17,989 nucleotides of DNA from CBFHSF01 sp965661055 (GTDB taxonomy: Bacteria; Bacteroidota; Bacteroidia; Flavobacteriales; Schleiferiaceae). The DNA lies in NCBI GenBank assembly GCA_965661055.1, contig CBFICS010000024.1:1-17989 (forward strand), given 5' to 3'. A program made the position numbers and the translations under genes. Shown here in pieces: positions 1 to 6,107 of this stretch; the stretch's first letter is position 1; every line of letters starts with the position of its first letter. The notes under the pieces were generated by a model. The model worked only from the letters and a program-made list of their open reading frames with translations. It was not told where the DNA came from and searched no databases.

Positions 1-20
1 TTAATAAGACTATTCTTCAT
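1..20 (-). CDS. Start of an unidentified gene, cut by the left edge
   Basis: Reading the minus strand from 20 down, an ATG opens a frame giving M-K-N-S-L-I before the window ends. It begins 3 nt after the stop codon of the cytochrome oxidase subunit IV gene, so it is very likely co-transcribed with the oxidase genes. In many Bacteroidota the next gene at this place is an oxidase assembly factor (SCO1/SenC) or a small membrane protein such as DUF420 or DUF983, but six residues cannot decide this. The call that a gene starts here rests only on spacing and an open frame. Confidence 0.4.
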
Positions 21-23
21 TTT

Positions 24-347
24 CTAATAAATACCCGTGGCTCCATCGTAAGTGTAGCCACCTTCTACTAATAATATAAATGTTAAGTATGGTATTAGGA
101 TAAGTGCTGGTAAATAAACTGCCCATTGAAAACTTTTCTTTTCATCTCCTAAATGCATGAATATAGAAACGATGTAATAGGCCTTAACTAACGTTAAGAG
201 TATAAAAATTATATTTAACCAAGAGGTTCCTAACGGAGAACCCATTAATGGTCCTGGCTTCACGATTCCTAGAACTACTTCTACAATTGTTAATGCAAGA
301 AGAAAAAAGACCGTTTTCCAAAGTGTTGAAGTGCCATTATTTGCCAT
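24..347 (-). CDS. Cytochrome c oxidase subunit IV (bacterial small subunit)
   Basis: A 107-residue membrane protein with three hydrophobic segments at about residues 10-28, 42-66 and 74-95. The second segment carries the pattern VKAYYIVSIFMHL (54-66), typical of the prokaryotic subunit IV family (COX4_pro), where a K-A-Y-Y run is followed by F-M-H-L. The protein is a small accessory subunit of the heme-copper oxidase in the inner membrane and is not catalytic. It starts 18 nt after the stop of the upstream subunit III gene, in the standard order subunit III - subunit III - subunit IV. The ATG at 345-347 is the first in frame and gives a family-length protein. No anomalies are seen. The family call is confident; the contribution to oxidase stability is known only by family analogy. 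Confidence 0.9.
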   Translation of the reverse strand: MANNGTSTLWKTVFFLLALTIVEVVLGIVKPGPLMGSPLGTSWLNIIFILLTLVKAYYIVSIFMHLGDEKKSFQWAVYLPALILIPYLTFILLVEGGYTYDGATGIY

Positions 348-365
348 GATAAAAAGTATCTAAGA

Positions 366-1289
366 TTAAACCAAGTAGAAAAATGTGAATACAAAAACCC
401 AACCGAGGTCTACAAAGTGCCAGTATAAACCAACCTTTTCAACCATGTCATAGTGACCTCTTCTCTCGTAGGTTCCTAACATTACATTGTAAAAAATGAT
501 AAAGTTAATTACTACCCCAGAGAATACGTGGAATCCGTGGAATCCTGTAATAAAGAAGAAGAAGTTTGCGAAAAGGTTATTTCCGTATTCGTTCTCAACC
601 ATATTGGCTCCCTGAACCACACGTGCACTCTTTACAACAGACAATGCTTCATTGTGGTCAATAATCACGGCTGTTTTACCCGTTGTTTTAATTCCGATCT
701 CGTGATTCGCTGTAAAGGCATTAACTACTTCTTCTGTAGTAAAGGTATGCTCATGGTTACTTGCGTGTCCGTGCTCCATACCGTGTACCAATTGAGAAAG
801 TGAAATCACTTCTCCTTCTGGATTTGTAAAGTGAGCAATGGAACCGTCTTCCATTTTTATGGCTCCTTTATCGCCCATAATAAAGTGGTACCATTCCCAA
901 GCTTGAGAACCTAAGAAGATTCCACCACCAACAATGGTAAGGAACATCCACATAGTTACCTTTTTCTTATTCATTAAATGTCCTTCGTGTACAGCCAATA
1001 CCATGGTTACAGAAGACATAATTAGAATAAAAGTCATTAAGGCAACATACAACAATGGGTGATCGCCTTCTAAGAAAGGAAAGTGTGTAAACACTTCTTC
1101 AGCGATTGGCCATGTAGCCTCAAATTTATAACGCATTAGGCCGTAAGCCGTAAGAAATCCTGAGAATGTTAGCGCATCAGAAAGCAAGAAAAACCACATC
1201 ATTAGTTTTCCGTACTCTGGTCCGAAGGGACGATTTCCCCCACCCCATACATTTTCTTTTTGCGCGCTAATGGTAGACGTTGCTGCCAT
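366..1289 (-). CDS. ctaE: Cytochrome c oxidase subunit III, long form with hydrophilic insertion
   Basis: A 307-residue subunit III of an aa3/caa3-type terminal oxidase in the inner membrane. Hydrophobic segments lie near residues 28-50, 76-100, 111-133, 240-268 and 285-307. Family signatures include W-E-W at 131-133, the H-G-F-H-V helix motif at 251-255 and L-Y-W-H-F-V-D-L near 288-295. Between the third and fourth segments is a hydrophilic insertion of about 100 residues (138-237). It contains five histidines within 13 residues (169, 173, 175, 179, 181). Classical bacterial subunit III proteins have only a short loop here; I believe related long forms occur in Bacteroidota, but this cannot be checked here. 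The gene lies 30 nt downstream of a second, shorter subunit III gene. Subunit III supports proton uptake and stability and does not bind heme. The start is an ATG at 1287-1289. Confidence 0.92.
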   Translation of the reverse strand: MAATSTISAQKENVWGGGNRPFGPEYGKLMMWFFLLSDALTFSGFLTAYGLMRYKFEATWPIAEEVFTHFPFLEGDHPLLYVALMTFILIMSSVTMVLAVHEGHLMNKKKVTMWMFLTIVGGGIFLGSQAWEWYHFIMGDKGAIKMEDGSIAHFTNPEGEVISLSQLVHGMEHGHASNHEHTFTTEEVVNAFTANHEIGIKTTGKTAVIIDHNEALSVVKSARVVQGANMVENEYGNNLFANFFFFITGFHGFHVFSGVVINFIIFYNVMLGTYERRGHYDMVEKVGLYWHFVDLGWVFVFTFFYLV

Positions 1290-1319
1290 ACTAAAAAAGG
1301 TTAAAATTTTTTTGCAAGT

Positions 1320-1895
1320 TTAACGAATAAATACCAAAAATAGGAATAAAAGTAGCCACAAAAAGTCCAAGAAGTGCCAGAATGTTGCAGCTTGTTGAAT
1401 TCCCAATGAGTTTCTATCACTATATTTTCCTGTAAGTGCCTTAATACCAGTTACAAACATACTAACTAATCCACCAAGTAAATGTGCAAGGTGAAAACCT
1501 GTAATTGCATAAACCCAACTTCCTGCAGTGTTAGAACCGGTAAAGTAAATTTTATTAGCTATTAAATCTTGCCACCCTAAATACTGAAAGGTAGCAAATA
1601 CAACCCCTAGACCAAAGGTTAACCAAATTAACAGGGTTGCCAATGAGCTATTGTTCTTTTTGATAGTAAGTGTAGCTGCCGTAATGGTTATTGAACTGAT
1701 GACCATTACAATGGTTGAATATGTAAAATAATCGGGTAGCGGGAATTCAAGCCAGCTATTGGTAGCAATTAGAGAAGACCTACTAACAATATAACCACTG
1801 ATCAAGCCGGCAAAGGCCATGAACATACTAGTCATTCCAATCCACAAAAGTGGCTTAGCAACACGGGTTCTTTCTTCTGAAGTTAAAATTCCCAT
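1320..1895 (-). CDS. Cytochrome c oxidase subunit III family protein, short form
   Basis: A 191-residue five-helix protein of the heme-copper oxidase subunit III family. Hydrophobic segments lie near 15-38, 57-78, 85-107, 124-150 and 168-190. Diagnostic motifs are G-F-H-L-A-H in helix 4 (133-138) and T-F-W-H-F-L-D-F-L-W in helix 5 (171-180), both of which recur in the longer paralogue downstream. Bacteroidota oxidase operons often have two such subunit III genes in tandem. Its ATG overlaps the stop codon of ctaB by one base (TAATG at 1893-1897 on the minus strand), so its translation is probably coupled to heme O synthase. Whether both proteins join the same complex is inference from their adjacency. 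There is no insertion of the kind seen in the long form. Confidence 0.9.
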   Translation of the reverse strand: MGILTSEERTRVAKPLLWIGMTSMFMAFAGLISGYIVSRSSLIATNSWLEFPLPDYFTYSTIVMVISSITITAATLTIKKNNSSLATLLIWLTFGLGVVFATFQYLGWQDLIANKIYFTGSNTAGSWVYAITGFHLAHLLGGLVSMFVTGIKALTGKYSDRNSLGIQQAATFWHFLDFLWLLLFLFLVFIR

Positions 1896-2833
1896 TATTG
1901 GACGTATTTATCGATTACGTAAATTATCTGGATTAAGGTAAGAAACATTATGGAACCTAGCATTAATCCTTTTGCTGCTTCATTGGTTCTTTCTGTATAC
2001 AATTTATACGCTTTGTAAATTAAATAAACGCCTAAAAGGAAAATTATCGCAGCGCTTACCCAAGAAATATGGAAGGTACCGGTAAAACCAAAAACCGGAA
2101 TAATAGAAATAAACAATAACCAAACCGAATAGATTAATGCTTGAAAGGCAGCCATTTTATCCTTCTTTCTATTGGGCAATAAAAAGTAACCGGCTTTTTT
2201 ATAATCGTCATAAGCAAGCCATCCAATAGCCCAAAAATGCGGAAACTGCCATACAAACTGAATGGCAAAAAGAGTTCCTGTTTCAATGTCAAAATCATTG
2301 GTAGCGGCAACCCAACCTAGCATAAAAGGAATAGCTCCTGGAATTGCACCCACAAAAACGGCCCAAGGGGTTTTTGCTTTCATCGGAGTATATGCCAATA
2401 CGTAAATCAAAATAGACAAGGTACCAAACCCAGCAGACAAAGGATTTAAAGTGTAGAGCAATCCAAGACCTAAAGACATACACAAAGTGGCGATTACCAA
2501 GGCTTCAACAACACTCATTCTTCCAGATGGAAGAGGTCTTAGCATGGTCCTTACCATTAAGGCATCTCTATCTTTCTCAATAATTTGATTGTAGGCGTTA
2601 GCCGCCCCCGTAACAAAAAATCCACCTAAAATAAGAATGATGAATTCTGACAAAACAAAAGAAGGGGTGCCTAACAAGTAACCAGCCATTGCAGAAAACA
2701 CAACACTAGACGAAAGTCTGTACTTGGTTAAAAGTCCAAAATCGGCGAATTTCTGTTTAAGAGAAACCGACGATGCTGGCTGATTTGATTCAATTGCTGA
2801 AGTTTTTTCCAAACTAAAAAATTTGGGAGGCAA
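1895..2833 (-). CDS. ctaB: Protoheme IX farnesyltransferase (heme O synthase)
   Basis: A polytopic inner-membrane UbiA-family prenyltransferase that adds a farnesyl group to protoheme IX to give heme O, the precursor of heme A for the oxidase encoded next door. The first aspartate-rich motif is at 82-96 (N82, E86, D88, D90, then M-V-R-T), followed by R-P-L-P-S-G at 99-104. The second conserved loop is F-P-H-F-W-A-I at 197-203 with D-D-Y-K-K-A-G-Y at 209-216. About nine hydrophobic segments fit the family, and 312 residues is normal. The start is TTG at 2831-2833. No ATG lies between the upstream in-frame stop and codon 49, which is already inside the first membrane helix, so TTG is the best candidate. 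The gene follows cysQ by 25 nt and overlaps the next gene by one base. Confidence 0.92.
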   Translation of the reverse strand: MPPKFFSLEKTSAIESNQPASSVSLKQKFADFGLLTKYRLSSSVVFSAMAGYLLGTPSFVLSEFIILILGGFFVTGAANAYNQIIEKDRDALMVRTMLRPLPSGRMSVVEALVIATLCMSLGLGLLYTLNPLSAGFGTLSILIYVLAYTPMKAKTPWAVFVGAIPGAIPFMLGWVAATNDFDIETGTLFAIQFVWQFPHFWAIGWLAYDDYKKAGYFLLPNRKKDKMAAFQALIYSVWLLFISIIPVFGFTGTFHISWVSAAIIFLLGVYLIYKAYKLYTERTNEAAKGLMLGSIMFLTLIQIIYVIDKYVQ

Positions 2834-2858
2834 ATTTAGGCAATTATTCTTTGTAGTA

Positions 2859-3647
2859 CTACCTTTTTACAATAAACCAAGGGTTCAATAAATCTTCTTT
2901 GTTGTACTCAACAGAATCATTGGTATCCGCGCGAAGCATTCTAAAACCAGCACCTTCTGCTATGGCTTGACCCGCCGCAGTATCCCACTCCATTGTGGGC
3001 GCGAAACGAGGGTATTCATCAGCAGCTCCTTCGGCAACCATACAAATCTTTAAACTTGACCCTACAGACATTACCTCTGCCTTGCCGTGAACCTTCTCAA
3101 GACTCTTAATGTAATCTTCTGTTTCTAAAGACATATGACTTCTTGAGCCAACAATAGTAAAAGGCCTTTCGGCGGAAATAGGAAGTTTTTGTGAAATCGC
3201 CATAGGAACCTCATCAAATACAGTTTCTGAAGAAACTTCAACGGTCTTAAAAGCGCCTTCCTCTGAAGCAGAAAAGTATAGTGTTTTCCTTACAGGAACG
3301 TATATTACTCCCATAACGGGCTTGCCGTCTTTTACTAAGGCAATATTTACCGTGAATTCACCATTTCTTTTGATAAACTCTTTGGTTCCGTCTAATGGAT
3401 CAACAATCCATAGAGTAGACCATTCCTTTCTTGTTGAATACGAGTCGTGCTTTCCTTCTTCAGACAACACCGGAATGTTTGATTGAACAAGGTATTCCAT
3501 AATAGCTTTATGCGCAGCCTTATCTGCCTTGGTCAAAGGAGAATTATCGCCTTTCATTTCAACACCAAAATCTTCGGTTTCGTAGATTTTTAAAATCTCT
3601 TTTCCACCAGAGACGGCAGCATTTATGGCAAGTAATAATTGATTCAT
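2859..3647 (-). CDS. cysQ: 3'(2'),5'-bisphosphate nucleotidase CysQ
   Basis: A 262-residue enzyme of the inositol monophosphatase fold. CysQ dephosphorylates 3'-phosphoadenosine 5'-phosphate (PAP), a by-product of sulfate assimilation and phosphopantetheine transfer, to AMP. Metal-binding motifs are visible: E63-E64 in L-S-E-E-G, the D-P-L-D-G-T loop at 83-88, and W-D-T-A-A-G at 221-226 containing the third aspartate. The N-terminal D-N-S-P-L-T-K-A-D segment at 34-42 and the Y-P-R-F-A-P-T run at 212-218 point to CysQ rather than a general inositol phosphatase. The ATG at 3645-3647 begins a few bases after the T-run of the terminator that ends the upstream tonB gene. It therefore has almost no room for a promoter of its own. 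It leads into ctaB with a 25-nt gap. A role specific to this locus is not evident. Confidence 0.93.
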   Translation of the reverse strand: MNQLLLAINAAVSGGKEILKIYETEDFGVEMKGDNSPLTKADKAAHKAIMEYLVQSNIPVLSEEGKHDSYSTRKEWSTLWIVDPLDGTKEFIKRNGEFTVNIALVKDGKPVMGVIYVPVRKTLYFSASEEGAFKTVEVSSETVFDEVPMAISQKLPISAERPFTIVGSRSHMSLETEDYIKSLEKVHGKAEVMSVGSSLKICMVAEGAADEYPRFAPTMEWDTAAGQAIAEGAGFRMLRADTNDSVEYNKEDLLNPWFIVKR

Positions 3648-3651
3648 AGGG

Positions 3652-3685
3652 ATAAAAAAAAGAAACCCCGCAGAAAACTGCGGGG
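3652..3685 (-). terminator. Rho-independent terminator after the tonB gene
   Basis: A perfect 8-bp GC-rich stem, CCCCGCAG (3666-3673) pairing with CTGCGGGG (3678-3685) around a 4-base loop, lies 19 nt after the tonB stop codon. Read on the minus strand it is followed at once by a nearly unbroken T-run (TTTCTTTTTTT, 3665-3654). On the plus strand no T-run directly follows, so it acts in the direction of tonB. It nearly touches the cysQ start codon. Confidence 0.9.
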
Positions 3686-3704
3686 CAAAGAATATTTTTT
3701 AAGC

Positions 3705-4412
3705 TTATTGGTTAAGCTTAAAGTTAATAGGTACAGTATAAGAGGTAGTAACCGCCTTACCTCTTTGTTTTGCGGGGGTTAAGCCAGGCAACTTTTTAAT
3801 TAAGCTGATGGCTTCCCTATCTAACGAGGCATCAACGCCACGAACCACAGTAACATTATCAATTTTTCCGCTCTTGTTAATATAAAACTGAACGTATACT
3901 TTTCCTTGAATACCTCTTTCTCTTGCAATCACTGGGTATTCAAAATTCTTACCAATAAATTCTTGAAGCTTTTGGTTAAAACATTGGAACTTCTCTGCTT
4001 CGGTTGCATAACCTTCACACCCAGGAAAAACAGGCTTATTTTCCACGACCATGAAGTTTACAATCTCGTCAGTTTCTTCTTCTACTTCTTCAACAAACTC
4101 AATTTCTTCTGACTCGTCAGTTTCAGTTGACTCAAATTCAACCTCTTCAATTTCCATCTCATCTTCTACCACCTGAATTACTTCTGGTGGTTTTGGTGGT
4201 GGTGGAGGTGGTTTTTGTTGCTGTCTCTGTGTTAATGGAATTATCTCATCTTCTAGATTAATATCTAGCTGGCCAAGATTCATCGGACCATCTTCATAGG
4301 TTCTCCACTGAAAAAAGCCGTAAGTCATAGCAAGAGTAAGAACTAGCCCAGCTAAAAAGAATACACTTTTGTAGTTCTCTAAGTTTTTTTCTTCTGTCTT
4401 TCTTGATTTCAT
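3705..4412 (-). CDS. tonB: TonB-family energy transducer with acidic linker
   Basis: A 235-residue TonB-type protein. A short cytoplasmic N-terminus precedes one membrane anchor at about 17-34. A periplasmic linker follows, with a proline run PPPPPPKPP (68-76) and then an unusually Glu-rich stretch (about 83-117). The globular TonB C-terminal domain spans about 145-235. It has the Y-P-x-x-A signature (159-163), G-I-Q-G-K-V (167-172) and a closing T-V-P-I-N-F-K-L strand. TonB carries proton-motive energy from ExbB/ExbD to outer-membrane receptors; no exbBD genes are in the window. Two cysteines (132 and 144), in a P-G-C...F-Q-C arrangement before the C-terminal domain, match cysteines in the neighbouring paralogue. 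It lies 86 nt downstream of that paralogue and ends at a strong terminator. A weak TATCTTTA box (4438-4445) upstream could give it some transcription of its own. Confidence 0.9.
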   Translation of the reverse strand: MKSRKTEEKNLENYKSVFFLAGLVLTLAMTYGFFQWRTYEDGPMNLGQLDINLEDEIIPLTQRQQQKPPPPPPKPPEVIQVVEDEMEIEEVEFESTETDESEEIEFVEEVEEETDEIVNFMVVENKPVFPGCEGYATEAEKFQCFNQKLQEFIGKNFEYPVIARERGIQGKVYVQFYINKSGKIDNVTVVRGVDASLDREAISLIKKLPGLTPAKQRGKAVTTSYTVPINFKLNQ

Positions 4413-4498
4413 GTTTGAATCAGATTTTTCAAGGGGTTAAAGATAATCAAATTCATAAGACTTTCATTTCTAAGCCTAAGATTTTAAGCTATTCAATA

Positions 4499-5224
4499 TT
4501 ACCTATATGTTATTTTTATTGGCATGGAAAATGAACAAGCTACTTCTCTGCTCTTTACAATTCCAGGTGTAAATGTTGGAAACGATCTAATTGACTTCTC
4601 AATTTGACTTGTGTAATAGGCGTTTCCTCCTCGTGGAAATTCAACTTTAGACACCTCACCGTTCTTGTCAATCACAAAGCTTACCCAAATAGTTTCAGTA
4701 TCCATAAATGGATTTTCACTATTCTTAATTTTAACATCTTTAGAGATTTTTGAAAAAATATGAGCTTCTAAACAATTTCTTTTCTCTTCTTCTGAAGCGG
4801 TATTATCACAACCCTCGAAAAGAGGAAGTCTATCTAAAAGAGAAATTGGCGTGGGCTCATCATCACCATCTAAATCATTCAGGTCACTCAGGTCAATGGG
4901 GTCATCTGATCCGTCATCATAGGTGAATTCAGTTTTTGAATCTATTATATTATCAATGGTTACAAATTGATCAATAAGGGTGGTTGTAGTTTTCTTGGTA
5001 TCCTCAACCATCTTCTTATTAACCTTGGGCCTTTCCGGCTCTTTGGTGTAGGTATTTGGTATGGTGAAAGTATCTTCAATTAATTCGCCTTGACCAGCAA
5101 TTGCATATTGCTTCTTTTCAAACTTCATAGTAAAGGCTGAATAACTCAACCCAAGTGCTATCACTAAGCCAATGGTAAAAAACAGGCCTCGAGATTTTTC
5201 GGGAAAGGAAGGAGACTTTTTCAT
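4499..5224 (-). CDS. Divergent TonB-like protein lacking the proline-rich linker
   Basis: A 241-residue protein with the same plan as the TonB gene next to it: a basic N-terminus, one membrane anchor (about 13-31), a long periplasmic linker and a C-terminal domain (about 150-241) ending in M-P-I-K-I-T-Y. It differs in three ways. There is no proline run. The linker is Asp-rich (103-123) after a Thr/Lys-rich part. The Y-P-x-x-A...G-x-x-G core of TonB is replaced by an unrelated segment at 164-177. The F-x-G-C...C motif (136-151: C139, C151) is shared with the neighbour, and an extra cysteine is at 230. It is therefore probably a diverged duplicate of tonB; its receptors, if any, are unknown. 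It lies 48 nt after the VanZ-like gene. It may have a specialised partner or no energy-coupling role. Confidence 0.75.
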   Translation of the reverse strand: MKKSPSFPEKSRGLFFTIGLVIALGLSYSAFTMKFEKKQYAIAGQGELIEDTFTIPNTYTKEPERPKVNKKMVEDTKKTTTTLIDQFVTIDNIIDSKTEFTYDDGSDDPIDLSDLNDLDGDDEPTPISLLDRLPLFEGCDNTASEEEKRNCLEAHIFSKISKDVKIKNSENPFMDTETIWVSFVIDKNGEVSKVEFPRGGNAYYTSQIEKSIRSFPTFTPGIVKSREVACSFSMPIKITYR

Positions 5225-5272
5225 ACGTTCTTTGATTAATTGTTATCAATGCAAGTAATACAAGAACTGTGC

Positions 5273-5680
5273 CTATTTTCTGCTTTTCTTAAATTTGAAG
5301 TATGCTGAAAATAAAAAAATAGCAACGAGTACGCCTAGAGTATTAGAAATTCCGTCAGAAACTTCAAATTGTCTTTTTTCGCTAAAAGTTCCTTGAAGAA
5401 ACTCAATAAACCATCCGTAAAGGGATGAAAGGAAAAACAGGTAGAGGTAAAATGAACGTGAAGTGGACGCCTGACGGCTGTGTTCATAGGGCCAAATAAT
5501 AAGAGCCGCTAACACAAAATAAATACTGAAGTGAATGTAGATGTCTTGTAGGGAGATTAGGGCAGAAGGGATTTTTGAGGAAGGTAGCAAAGACATTATC
5601 AAAACAAATACACCCCAACCAAAGGCAGGGGTGTACTTAAAAAAGTTTAACTTTATGGAATTACCCAACAAGATCTTCAT
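5273..5680 (-). CDS. VanZ-like family membrane protein
   Basis: A 135-residue membrane protein with hydrophobic segments near residues 18-33, 48-64, 76-92 and 112-128. VanZ-family residues are visible: H50 in D-I-Y-I-H-F, then E93-F-L-Q96, R103, and the D-G-I-S-N-T-L-G run at 109-116. VanZ in Enterococcus gives low-level teicoplanin resistance, but most relatives in Gram-negative bacteria have no known function, so a resistance role should not be assumed. I start it at the ATG 5678-5680, which overlaps the end of gcvH by 20 nt. A longer frame from the ATG at 5711-5713 would add 11 residues and overlap gcvH by 53 nt, which is less likely. The overlap suggests translational coupling with gcvH. 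The order ruvA-sprA-gcvH-vanZ is, to my knowledge, common in Bacteroidota. Confidence 0.82.
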   Translation of the reverse strand: MKILLGNSIKLNFFKYTPAFGWGVFVLIMSLLPSSKIPSALISLQDIYIHFSIYFVLAALIIWPYEHSRQASTSRSFYLYLFFLSSLYGWFIEFLQGTFSEKRQFEVSDGISNTLGVLVAIFLFSAYFKFKKSRK

Positions 5681-6038
5681 ATTGTTCAGCAGAAAGAAGT
5701 TCAGAAACTTCATCCATGTTTGAAACCTTAATTTTAATCATCCATCCTTCACCGTAAGGGTCAGAGTTTACTACTTCAGGTGCATCTGCTAAGTTTTCGT
5801 TGAACTCAGTAATTTCTCCCGAAAGGGGTAAAAACAAATCAGAAACCGTTTTAACCGCTTCAACTGATCCAAAAACCTCTTCTTTATCAAGAGTTTCACC
5901 TTCGGTGTCAACGTCAACAAAAACGATATCACCTAATTCACCTTGAGCAAAATCAGTAATACCAATAGTAGCCACATCACCTTCAATACGAACCCATTCG
6001 TGATCTTTAGTGTACTTTAATTCAGATGGAATATTCAT
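5661..6038 (-). CDS. gcvH: Glycine cleavage system H protein
   Basis: A 125-residue lipoyl carrier protein that shuttles the aminomethyl group between the P, T and L proteins of glycine cleavage in the cytoplasm. The N-terminal Y-T-K-D-H-E-W-V pattern (9-16), G-I-T-D-F-A-Q-G-E-L-G-D (26-37) and the lipoylation site at K63 in G-S-V-E-A-V-K-T-V-S (57-66) are all intact. The C-terminal D-P-Y-G-E-G-W-M segment (93-100) is also typical. The length is normal. The ATG is at 6036-6038. A TAGATTTG box at 6054-6061 lies just upstream, so the gene can probably be transcribed independently of sprA. Partner genes gcvP and gcvT are not in the window; solitary gcvH next to sprA fits the Bacteroidota pattern. 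Confidence 0.96.
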   Translation of the reverse strand: MNIPSELKYTKDHEWVRIEGDVATIGITDFAQGELGDIVFVDVDTEGETLDKEEVFGSVEAVKTVSDLFLPLSGEITEFNENLADAPEVVNSDPYGEGWMIKIKVSNMDEVSELLSAEQYEDLVG

Positions 6039-6053
6039 TTCTTAATTTTTTTA

Positions 6054-6061
6054 CAAATCTA
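6054..6061 (-). promoter_or_regulatory. Candidate -7 promoter box for gcvH
   Basis: On the minus strand this reads TAGATTTG, an exact match to the Bacteroidota -7 consensus TAnnTTTG, 15 nt before the gcvH ATG. A TTTC element, one mismatch from the TTTG -33 consensus, lies 21 nt upstream (6083-6086). The 69-nt gap between sprA and gcvH is otherwise AT-rich. It has only a weak hairpin (AGTA/TACT with a 7-T run near 6093-6109) that might terminate some sprA transcripts. An eight-base match can arise by chance in AT-rich DNA. Confidence 0.5.
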
Positions 6062-6107
6062 TAAGATAATTTAGAATTACTAGAAATAAAGAGTAAAAAA
6101 AGTAGGC

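Noticed and set aside
528..803. Plus-strand open frame opposite the long subunit III gene
   Set aside because: It lies inside the coding region for conserved subunit III segments and the predicted peptide has no family features.
4068..4215. Low-complexity repeat of Glu and Pro codons
   Set aside because: It encodes the acidic and proline-rich linker of the TonB protein and is not an independent DNA repeat or CRISPR array.
5681..5713. Upstream ATG for the VanZ-like gene
   Set aside because: It requires a 53-nt overlap with gcvH; the internal ATG at 5678-5680 still leaves every VanZ motif intact.
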